This document shows positions 1 to 6,658 of a stretch of 35,158 nt of DNA, one piece after another. The position numbers were made by a program, and so were the translations under genes. This DNA is from a virus. The stretch is from the IMG/VR virus record IMGVR_UViG_3300000176_000003, positions 64,001-99,158 of that record, one strand, 5' to 3'. The notes under the pieces are model-generated. The model was not told where the DNA came from. It saw only the letters and a list, made by a program, of their open reading frames with translations, and did no database searches. Position 1 is the first letter of the stretch, and each line of letters opens with the position of its first letter.

Positions 1-2
1 CG

Positions 3-326
3 AAAGTCGTATGCGTGCTTTGTCAATCATCGATGAAGGAACTTCACTCACATTTACTGAGGAAGCATAATATGACTGTAACTGAGTATAAAGCACAATT
101 TCCGGGGAACGAAACTCGTTGTCAATCACTCATCAAAGCACAAAAGATTATAGAATTTGATGGAACGTATTGGCATAATGAACAAGTTGCAAATCCAACT
201 GGGGAAAAAGAAAGAGACGAACAAATACTATTTTCAGGATACATGCTTCTACACGTATCAGAATTTGAGTACAAGAAAAACCGAGAGAAGGTATTGGAAG
301 AATGCATAAAATTTCTGATACAGTAG
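3..326 (+). CDS. Vsr-like homing endonuclease remnant, 5' end outside window
   Basis: The frame is open from the window edge, so the true start lies upstream; the first in-frame start seen is a GTG at 15. It encodes a C2H2-like zinc finger (CVLC, then HSHLLRKH) followed almost at once by the strand IIEFDGTYWH, typical of Vsr/PD-(D/E)xK homing endonucleases, and a C-terminal ERDEQILFSGYMLLHVSE segment. Full-length relatives have a long region with an Asp-containing strand before EFDG; here the finger runs into EFDG within about 25 residues, so I infer an internal in-frame deletion. The last 25 bases overlap the start of the next ORF. It sits between the two halves of a split intein in terL, the fractured-gene layout. 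It is probably inactive as a nuclease. Confidence 0.75.
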   Translation, partial: KVVCVLCQSSMKELHSHLLRKHNMTVTEYKAQFPGNETRCQSLIKAQKIIEFDGTYWHNEQVANPTGEKERDEQILFSGYMLLHVSEFEYKKNREKVLEECIKFLIQ

Positions 327-673
327 AACGAAAATTCATAGATAGTGTAGATATTGATGAATATGAAATCTGGACAGATTCTGGGTGGCAAGATATATCT
401 GCTATTCATAAAACTGTGGAATATGAACGTTGGATTATTAAAACAGAACGTGGGTTATATTTAGAATGTGCAGATAAGCACATTATTTTCAATGACAAAA
501 TGGAAGAAATTTTTATTGAAAATTGTATTCCACATAATACAAAGATTACAACAGAATATGGTTCAGATTTAGTAATAGAATGTTATAAGACTGATATTAT
601 AGAACCTATGTTTGATATTACCGTTGATAGCGAAGACCATAGATTTTACTCTAATGGCATTCTAAGCCACAAC
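302..673 (+). other. Split intein 1, C-terminal half (IntC, 124 aa)
   Basis: The segment ends in the block G dipeptide His-Asn before a Thr +1 residue at 674. Block F-like MFDITVDSEDHRFYSNG precedes it. It also carries the block B-like LECADKHIIF, which normally belongs to the N-terminal splicing domain. The split point is therefore very near the intein N-terminus, as in atypically split inteins with a tiny IntN. The matching IntN should lie upstream of position 1. Confidence 0.85.
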
Positions 674-1303
674 ACAACCACAGTGGCCGCGCTTCTTCTA
701 TGGTATATTCTTTTTCAAGATAGTTTCTCTATTGCCATTCTAGCAAATAAAGAAAGACAGTCAAGAGAAATTCTATCTCGTATTCAGCTTGCCTTTGAGC
801 ATTTACCTAAGTGGTTGCAACAGGGGGTTATCCAATGGAATAAAGGTAATATTGAATTAGAAAATGGTTCGAAGATTCTATCATCTTCAACATCATCATC
901 CGCTATTCGTGGGGGTTCGTTTAACCTAATTTATCTTGATGAATTTGCGTTCGTTCCAAATAATCTACAAGAAGAATTCTTCGCCTCAGTATATCCTACA
1001 ATTTCGTCTGGTCAATCCTCTAAGGTATTGATTACATCTACTCCAAACGGAATGAATATGTTCTATAAGATTTGGACAGATTCTGAAGAGGGAAGAAACC
1101 GATATCAAAGAGTTTCTGTACATTGGTCTGATGTTCCTGGTCGGGACGATGTCTGGAAAGACGAAACCATATCCAACACATCAGAACGCCAATTCGATCA
1201 AGAATTTAATTGTTTTTCCTCTGAAACTCTTGTTTATATAAACAATCAAGAACAAACCATAGGAGATTTATACGATGAGCTTATCAAAGAAAGCATTAAC
1301 TAA
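302..1303 (+). CDS. terL: Terminase large subunit, middle fragment (IntC of intein 1 + ATPase extein + IntN of intein 2)
   Basis: T4 gp17-like packaging ATPase/nuclease, middle part. Residues 1-124 are a C-terminal split-intein half ending SHN; the extein resumes with TTTVAALLLW, which aligns with T4 GKTTVVAIFL, so the break lies inside Walker A. Walker B is LIYLDEFAFVP (about 209-219), followed by the STPNG coupling motif (about 246-250). The extein ends at ERQFDQEFN (303), and a new intein N-half begins at Cys304 and stops after 30 residues. A complete protein therefore needs trans-splicing at both ends. The start overlaps the upstream endonuclease remnant by 25 nt and has only a weak Shine-Dalgarno, which suggests translational coupling. 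The N-terminal terL fragment is outside the window. Confidence 0.92.
   Translation: MHKISDTVERKFIDSVDIDEYEIWTDSGWQDISAIHKTVEYERWIIKTERGLYLECADKHIIFNDKMEEIFIENCIPHNTKITTEYGSDLVIECYKTDIIEPMFDITVDSEDHRFYSNGILSHNTTTVAALLLWYILFQDSFSIAILANKERQSREILSRIQLAFEHLPKWLQQGVIQWNKGNIELENGSKILSSSTSSSAIRGGSFNLIYLDEFAFVPNNLQEEFFASVYPTISSGQSSKVLITSTPNGMNMFYKIWTDSEEGRNRYQRVSVHWSDVPGRDDVWKDETISNTSERQFDQEFNCFSSETLVYINNQEQTIGDLYDELIKESIN
1211..1300 (+). other. Split intein 2, N-terminal half (IntN, 30 aa)
   Basis: Begins with Cys1 (CFSSETLVYI, block A) after the extein residues DQEFN and ends at a stop codon. It resembles the short AceL-TerL IntN (about 25 residues, beginning CVYGDTMVET). An AGGAG Shine-Dalgarno for the next ORF is embedded in its codons at about 1260-1265. 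Confidence 0.85.
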
Positions 1304-1580
1304 AATTATTACAAAAAGTGAGCTTGAATATCTTTATTTTGATAAATTAATGACTCTTGACGAAATTGGCAGACATTATGGATATATTGACAGACAGCCA
1401 ATTATGAGACTGTTCAAAAAACATAACATACAATCTAGAACAAAATCAGAAAATGCAAAACTTATTAATACCAATACCGATTTACCAAAATATATTGTTG
1501 AAAAGTTTTTAAAAGAAGATGATTATATCAAAAATCCAGAAAAAGTAGTAGAAGAATGTCTAAACTTCCTGAAACAGTAG
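1275..1580 (+). CDS. Homing endonuclease remnant lacking the nuclease core
   Basis: A 101-residue ORF nested between the two halves of intein 2. Residues 10-60 look like a helix-turn-helix DNA-binding module (LYFDKLMTLDEIGRHYGYID, then RLFKKHNIQSRTKSEN). The end, KNPEKVVEECLNFLKQ, closely matches the C-terminus of the endonuclease remnant at 3-326 (KNREKVLEECIKFLIQ). No EFDG/YWH catalytic segment lies between, so I infer that the nuclease domain was deleted in frame. Its start overlaps the IntN stop by 29 nt, preceded by AGGAG; its stop overlaps the IntC start by 25 nt. It may survive mainly as a translational bridge to the downstream fragment. Confidence 0.72.
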   Translation: MSLSKKALTKIITKSELEYLYFDKLMTLDEIGRHYGYIDRQPIMRLFKKHNIQSRTKSENAKLINTNTDLPKYIVEKFLKEDDYIKNPEKVVEECLNFLKQ

Positions 1581-1903
1581 TGTTAAATAAAAAGAATTTA
1601 AAAATTCTTACGCCAAATGGATATGAAACGTTTCTTGGTGTAAACAAAATCACAAAACCCCAATATGTTCATTTAAAATTTTCAAATGGAAAAGAACTTA
1701 AGTGTTCTGAAGATCATCCAATATTAACTATTGATGGTATAGTAAAAGCTAAAAATTTAGACAAAAAAACAGAAATCTCCACTAAAAACGGAGGTTGTTT
1801 TGTCGTATCTAAAAGAAACATAAAAAAACAAATTTTTCTTTATGATATTGTAAATTCTGGAAAAGACCATTTATATTACAGTAATGATATAGTTTCTCAT
1901 AAT
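1556..1903 (+). other. Split intein 2, C-terminal half (IntC, 116 aa), AceL-TerL-like
   Basis: NLKILTPNGYETFLGVNKI resembles the AceL-TerL IntC start (NIKILSPNGFSNFNGIQKV, from memory). Block B is LKCSEDHPIL; block F is FLYDIVNSGKDHLYYSND; the end is VSHN with Cys+1 of CEFL at 1904. AceL-TerL also precedes CEFL in a TerL, so the insertion site appears identical. Length is close to its IntC of about 104 residues. Confidence 0.87.
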
Positions 1904-3835
1904 TGTGAGTTCTTAGGCTCTTCTAATACACTAATTGATGGAAAAAAACTTCAACAATTGACATATAGAACCCCACTATTTACTTCGGGTGGTGTAGATG
2001 TCTATGAGAACCCAGAGAAAAATAAAAAGTATATTACAGTAGTAGATACTTCTCGTGGTGTAGATATCGATTATTCTGCATTTATTGTCTTTGATGTAAC
2101 ACAAGTTCCATATAATATCGTAGCCAAATTTAGAGCTAATGATATCTCTCCATTACTTTACCCAAATATTATTCATCAAGTATCAACACATTACAATAAT
2201 GCATTAGCTCTTATAGAAACTAATGATATTGGACAACAAGTCGCAGATATTCTACATATGGACTTAGAATATGATGGTGTTATTGTAACACAAACCAAAG
2301 GTAGAGCCGGTCAAAAAATTGGTGGTGGATTTGGTTCTGGTGGAGGAAAATCTAAACCACAGTTTGGTGTTAGAACAACAAGGCAAGTAAAAAGAATTGG
2401 TTGTGGTAACTTTAAGACTCTAGTAGAGAGCGATAAACTCATTGTTAATGATTATGATCTTCTATATGAGATGGCAAGATTTATTGAAAATAAAGCCTCA
2501 TATGAAGCAGAAGAGGGTCATCATGATGACCTCGTAATGTGCTGTATTCATGGGTCTAATATGATTGAAACTGAGGATGGCCAAAAAACCATGCGATGGG
2601 TTGTTGAAAATAAGTATACCGGAAAAGTACTATCCTTAAATGCAGCGGGAGAATTTGAATGGAAATCTGTAATTGGCCATTCAGCTAAAGAGAATTCTGG
2701 AAAAAATAAAAAGACCTGGATTACATTAGGAGAAGCTGCCTCAGGAAGAAAGCGACTTATTTGTACTACAGATCATAAATGCGCTACAGTAAGTGATATA
2801 TTCAATCCAGAAATTGAATATTTAGAAGCCGACAAATTAGATGGAAAATATATTGTCAAATTTCCTAATACAAAAAAACATGGATTTCAAACTTTAAACC
2901 CAAGTTATAACAAAGATCAAGTTTCTGTTATATTGGGTATACAATTGGGTGATGGACATATTAACAGAAAGGGGAAATTTTCAACTGCTCATGGCGAAAA
3001 ACAAAATGAGTATTCTCGGTATATACAAAGTATATTGGGAGGAAACTTAACGTACAATAAAAAGAACCAATCTCGATTAGAATTTAATACGACAGAACAA
3101 ACACACAAATTGCGTGAGTTGATGTATATTGACGGGAAAAAAACTATAAAAAACATCTATAAGATGATAGACGAAATTAGTTTAGCTTTTTGGTATATGG
3201 ATGACGGACATTTAAAATTATCAAAAGGTTGCATAAATTATTCTGTAGAACTTTGTACCGATTCATTTTCATACGAAGATCATTTATTATTAAAAGAAGT
3301 TTTGTTTGAAAAATTCAATATAAATTCTAGTATAATAAACATAAAAAAATCTCCTATGCAATATAGACTAAGAATAGGAACTGAAAGTAGTAAAACCTTT
3401 TTTGATTTAATCGCTCCTTATGTATGTAAGAATATGGAATATAAAATTCCAGAAAATTATAGAACAATAGAATTAAAACCTATAAACAATTCTTATTTGG
3501 ATTATAGTATTGTAAAGGCAAATGTTTTTTATAGAAATCAAATGGGGCTGGAAAGCAAATTGTATGATATTGAAGTTGAGGGCAACCATAACTTTGTTGT
3601 TAACAACACTTTGGTTCATAATTGTGTATTGTTTGCGTGGCTTGTTAACCAATCATATTTTAAAGAATTGACCGATACTGATGTTAGAAGCAATTTAGTT
3701 CAAGATAATAATGCATTATTGGATGATGATATGCTTCCTTTTGGAATGATGGATTTTGGAGATGACGAACATGCTGAATGGAAAGCTGATCCGTTTTATG
3801 ACTTAGACTTTGGGCCACATAAAGATTATTTCTAA
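1556..3835 (+). CDS. terL: Terminase large subunit, C-terminal fragment (IntC of intein 2 + nuclease extein + complete intein 3)
   Basis: Residues 1-116 are the IntC of intein 2, ending SHN before CEFLGSSNTLIDGKKL, which matches T4 gp17 AAFEGTSGTLISGMKL. The extein carries RNase H-fold nuclease residues equivalent to T4 D401 (VVDTSRGVD), E458 (ALIETND) and D542 (GHHDDLVM). A 360-residue LAGLIDADG intein interrupts it directly after HHDDLVMC (residues 330-689). The last extein, CVLFAWLVNQSYF, aligns with T4 SLVIFGWLSTQSKF. Spliced at all sites, it would restore a gp17-like reading frame. A late promoter for gene 18 follows the stop codon. Confidence 0.93.
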   Translation: MSKLPETVVLNKKNLKILTPNGYETFLGVNKITKPQYVHLKFSNGKELKCSEDHPILTIDGIVKAKNLDKKTEISTKNGGCFVVSKRNIKKQIFLYDIVNSGKDHLYYSNDIVSHNCEFLGSSNTLIDGKKLQQLTYRTPLFTSGGVDVYENPEKNKKYITVVDTSRGVDIDYSAFIVFDVTQVPYNIVAKFRANDISPLLYPNIIHQVSTHYNNALALIETNDIGQQVADILHMDLEYDGVIVTQTKGRAGQKIGGGFGSGGGKSKPQFGVRTTRQVKRIGCGNFKTLVESDKLIVNDYDLLYEMARFIENKASYEAEEGHHDDLVMCCIHGSNMIETEDGQKTMRWVVENKYTGKVLSLNAAGEFEWKSVIGHSAKENSGKNKKTWITLGEAASGRKRLICTTDHKCATVSDIFNPEIEYLEADKLDGKYIVKFPNTKKHGFQTLNPSYNKDQVSVILGIQLGDGHINRKGKFSTAHGEKQNEYSRYIQSILGGNLTYNKKNQSRLEFNTTEQTHKLRELMYIDGKKTIKNIYKMIDEISLAFWYMDDGHLKLSKGCINYSVELCTDSFSYEDHLLLKEVLFEKFNINSSIINIKKSPMQYRLRIGTESSKTFFDLIAPYVCKNMEYKIPENYRTIELKPINNSYLDYSIVKANVFYRNQMGLESKLYDIEVEGNHNFVVNNTLVHNCVLFAWLVNQSYFKELTDTDVRSNLVQDNNALLDDDMLPFGMMDFGDDEHAEWKADPFYDLDFGPHKDYF
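2543..3622 (+). other. Contiguous LAGLIDADG intein (intein 3, 360 aa)
   Basis: Starts at Cys1 (CIHGSNMIETEDG, block A), with block B around RLICTTDHKCATV. Two dodecapeptide motifs of a LAGLIDADG endonuclease are visible: VILGIQLGDGHI and LAFWYMDDGHL, both with the acidic residue. Block F is LYDIEVEGNHNFVVNN and block G is LVHN before Cys+1 at 3623. All splicing and endonuclease motifs look intact, so this one is probably active. It lies immediately behind the catalytic Asp-Asp of the terminase nuclease. Confidence 0.93.
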
Positions 3836-3846
3836 GATTTGTTTTT

Positions 3847-3854
3847 TATAAATA
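3847..3854 (+). promoter_or_regulatory. T4-type late promoter for gene 18
   Basis: Exact TATAAATA 46 bases before the gene 18 ATG, with AAAGGAGAG as ribosome binding site just before the start. It matches the T4 late consensus used by the gp33/gp55 system. Confidence 0.85.
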
Positions 3855-3899
3855 ATATCGAGATAAGATTATTTAGTTTCTTACATAAAGGAGAGAGAA

Positions 3900-6026
3900 A
3901 TGGCAATTCAAGTCAGCCCAGGCGTTAATATTAGCGAAATTGATCTAACAACAGTAGTTCCAGCAGTATCTACCACAACCGGCGCGTTAGCTGGTATTTT
4001 TGCTTGGGGTCCAGCTAATGTAAGAACATTAGTAAATTCTGAAGTCAATCTTACATCAATTTTTGGCAATCCAACAGATTCAAACTACGAAACATTCTTT
4101 ACAGCAGCAAACTTCCTATCATATGGCAATAGCTTATATGTAGTGCGTTCTGTTGAATCTGGAAGTTCTGTACCAGCAAATAATGCTTATAACGCATTTG
4201 CGAATACAGCATCTGCCGCAAACGTAGTTGTTCTAAACTCAGACGATTTTAACAATCAAAGCGCATCTCTATCATCAAGTATTGCTTATCTAGCAAAGTA
4301 TCCAGGCGCTCTAGGAAATAGCTTAAAGATTTCTGTCTGCGATAGTGTAAACGCATTCTCCCAAATAGTATCAGTAGCTACTGTAAACTCAGCAGCTTCA
4401 AATTCAGCAACATCATTTAATATTTCTGTTGTTGCGGGAGCAAACTCTGCTACAGTTACATTAACTTCAAACGGTGTTTCTGGTACTGCAAATGCTGGTC
4501 TTCAAGCTCTATCAAACTTTATTACTAATGGTGATATCATTACTATTGGAAATACTACAATTGGGACTCAAACTGTTAAGGTTACAGGATATACCGTAAG
4601 TGCCAATATTGAAGTTGCTGGTTCAGGAGCTAATGCTTTCACACAATACGCAACATTAAATCTTGCTGATCCAATTATCCTACCATACTCAGGGACTCTA
4701 ACTCAAGCATCAACTACTTCATATTGGGAATATTACAATAAAGTTAGTGCAGCCCCAACAACTTCACATTATCTAGCAGTTAAGGGTCTAACTGCTGTCG
4801 ATACACTCCACGTAGTTGTAGTAGACCAAAATGGTGCATTTACCGGTAAGCCAGGAACAATTCTTGAAGTATTCGAGGCTCTATCTAGAGCAACCGATGC
4901 TAAGACAGATCAAGGTGCCACAAATTATTATAAAACAGTATTGAATAATAATTCAAATTACATTTGGGCTGTATCTGATCGATCAGGTGCTGCATCGGCT
5001 CTTTCAACTGCAGTAACTTCATCAACAAACCCAAGTCCATTTACACAAACATTTACAAATGGTAATGATGGGCTTTCTGAAAGCACATGTTCTCTATCAA
5101 CTATTACTAATGGATACGATTTCTTTAAGTCTTCTCAAGACGTAACGGTTTCTCTAGTATTGGCTGGTAAAGCTCGTGGTGTTACAGCGGAAAGCACAAC
5201 ACCTTCTGGAAGTGGTACAAGTTATGCAACAATCGCTAACTACATCATTGGAAACATTGCAAACTATCGTAAAGATTGCGTTGCATTCATTTCCCCAGCT
5301 AAGGCTGATGCTGTGGTTCAACAAGCAGGCGGTGATGCTACCACAAATGTAATCAACTTCCTTGGAACTCTAGCTACTGCATCATCATACGCAGTAATGG
5401 ATTCTGGATATAAGTATCAGTATGATAAGTATAATGATAAGTACCGTTGGGTTCCTCTAAATGGTGATATTGCTGGTACATGCGTTCGTACAGACTTCAA
5501 CAATGATCCTTGGTGGTCACCCGCCGGTTTCTCTCGTGGGCAAATCAACAATGTAATCAAGCTTGCTTATAATCCAAACCAAACACAGCGTGATGCTCTA
5601 TATAAGGCTGGTGTAAATCCAGTTGTCACATTCCCAGGACAAGGAACAATCCTTTATGGTGATAAGACTCTAATTGGGCGTCCATCTGCATTTGATCGTA
5701 TCAATGTTCGTAGATTGTTCCTAACAGTAGAAAAAGCAATTTCTATTGCTGCTCAAAGTTCACTATTCGAATTTAATGATGATTTCACAAGAGCACAATT
5801 CGTAAATCTAATCACACCATATCTTCGTGATGTACAAGGGCGTAGAGGAATTACTGCATTCAAAGTTGTTTGTGATGCAACAAATAATACACAACAAGTT
5901 ATCGATTCTAATCAGTTTGTTGGAGACATCTATATCCAACCAGCACGTTCGATTAACTTCATCCAACTAAACTTTGTTGCAGTTAGAACTGGTGTTGACT
6001 TTACTGAAATTGTTGCGTCAATTTAA
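3900..6026 (+). CDS. 18: Tail sheath protein, gp18-like
   Basis: Contractile sheath subunit that surrounds the tail tube and contracts on infection. The N-terminus MAIQVSPGVNISEIDLT is the classic myovirus sheath start, followed by GALAGIFAWGP, typical of gp18. The C-terminal third (YNPNQTQRDALYKAGVNPVV, then the FEFNDDFTRAQFVNLITPYL region) is the conserved core that packs on the tube. At 708 residues it is longer than T4 gp18 (659); the middle is Ser/Thr/Ala-rich and probably holds the exposed, variable domains. The start is set by AAAGGAGAG. Gene 19 follows after 25 nt, so the two are probably co-transcribed from the late promoter at 3847. Confidence 0.95.
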   Translation: MAIQVSPGVNISEIDLTTVVPAVSTTTGALAGIFAWGPANVRTLVNSEVNLTSIFGNPTDSNYETFFTAANFLSYGNSLYVVRSVESGSSVPANNAYNAFANTASAANVVVLNSDDFNNQSASLSSSIAYLAKYPGALGNSLKISVCDSVNAFSQIVSVATVNSAASNSATSFNISVVAGANSATVTLTSNGVSGTANAGLQALSNFITNGDIITIGNTTIGTQTVKVTGYTVSANIEVAGSGANAFTQYATLNLADPIILPYSGTLTQASTTSYWEYYNKVSAAPTTSHYLAVKGLTAVDTLHVVVVDQNGAFTGKPGTILEVFEALSRATDAKTDQGATNYYKTVLNNNSNYIWAVSDRSGAASALSTAVTSSTNPSPFTQTFTNGNDGLSESTCSLSTITNGYDFFKSSQDVTVSLVLAGKARGVTAESTTPSGSGTSYATIANYIIGNIANYRKDCVAFISPAKADAVVQQAGGDATTNVINFLGTLATASSYAVMDSGYKYQYDKYNDKYRWVPLNGDIAGTCVRTDFNNDPWWSPAGFSRGQINNVIKLAYNPNQTQRDALYKAGVNPVVTFPGQGTILYGDKTLIGRPSAFDRINVRRLFLTVEKAISIAAQSSLFEFNDDFTRAQFVNLITPYLRDVQGRRGITAFKVVCDATNNTQQVIDSNQFVGDIYIQPARSINFIQLNFVAVRTGVDFTEIVASI

Positions 6027-6051
6027 TAAATAAAAAAATAGGAGAACAACA

Positions 6052-6615
6052 ATGGCACAAAGTTTTAATGTAAACGATTTCAAGAGTGGTCTAGTATATG
6101 GCGGCGCTAGACCAACTCTATTCTCAATTCAACTAACATCCCCATCAGGTGTATCAGTTGATTTTAGAAAAGTTCCAATTCTAGCAAAAAGTTCAACTTT
6201 ACCACCATCAAATTTGGGAACAATTGGTATTCCATATTTTGGCCGTGTAGTAAAGATGGCTGGTGATCGCACTTTCCCAACTTGGGACGTTACAGTAATC
6301 AACGACGAAGATTTCAAGATCAGAAATGCTTTAGAAAATTGGTCAAACTCAATCAACAGCATGAATGGTAACGTAAGATTGAGTGGAGAAAATGTGGCAT
6401 CATATAAGACCGATGCAACAATCACACAATATTCAAAGGCTGGTGATGTATTGCGTACATATACCTTCGAGGGGTTATATCCAAAGAACATTTCTACAAT
6501 CGATCTAGGTTGGGACAAAACAGACCAAATCGAAGATTTCACAGTAACATTTGAATATGATAGTTGGACTGTTCAGGGTGGTGCTTTTGGAGCAGCCTTT
6601 AATAACCAAGGATAA
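6052..6615 (+). CDS. 19: Tail tube protein, gp19-like
   Basis: Subunit of the inner tail tube. It follows the sheath gene as in T4 and has the expected size (187 residues against 163 in T4). Recognisable features are the early GARPTLFSIQL strand, the IPYFGRVVKMAGDRTFPTWD segment, and a C-terminal DFTVTFEYDSWTV strand, as in gp19/Hcp-fold tube proteins. A GGAG ribosome binding site precedes the ATG. No odd features. Expression is probably by read-through from the gene 18 late promoter. Confidence 0.93.
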   Translation: MAQSFNVNDFKSGLVYGGARPTLFSIQLTSPSGVSVDFRKVPILAKSSTLPPSNLGTIGIPYFGRVVKMAGDRTFPTWDVTVINDEDFKIRNALENWSNSINSMNGNVRLSGENVASYKTDATITQYSKAGDVLRTYTFEGLYPKNISTIDLGWDKTDQIEDFTVTFEYDSWTVQGGAFGAAFNNQG

Positions 6616-6618
6616 ATA
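6611..6618 (+). promoter_or_regulatory. Possible variant late promoter before gene 20
   Basis: GATAAATA, one mismatch to TATAAATA, overlapping the gene 19 stop and 41 bases before the portal start. Single-mismatch hits are common in AT-rich DNA, so this is weak. Confidence 0.3.
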
Positions 6619-6658
6619 CTATTGAATTAATATTTTGTTATTGTGGTAGGAGGCTCTA

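Noticed and set aside
1211-1903. Frameshift or assembly error instead of a split intein
   Set aside because: The same layout occurs twice in terL and, with another endonuclease, in nrdA. The middle ORF has its own start and Shine-Dalgarno, so a true fractured gene is the better reading.
6129-6542. Minus-strand frame of 137 residues in gene 19
   Set aside because: Shadow of the tube gene; no ribosome binding site, no family.
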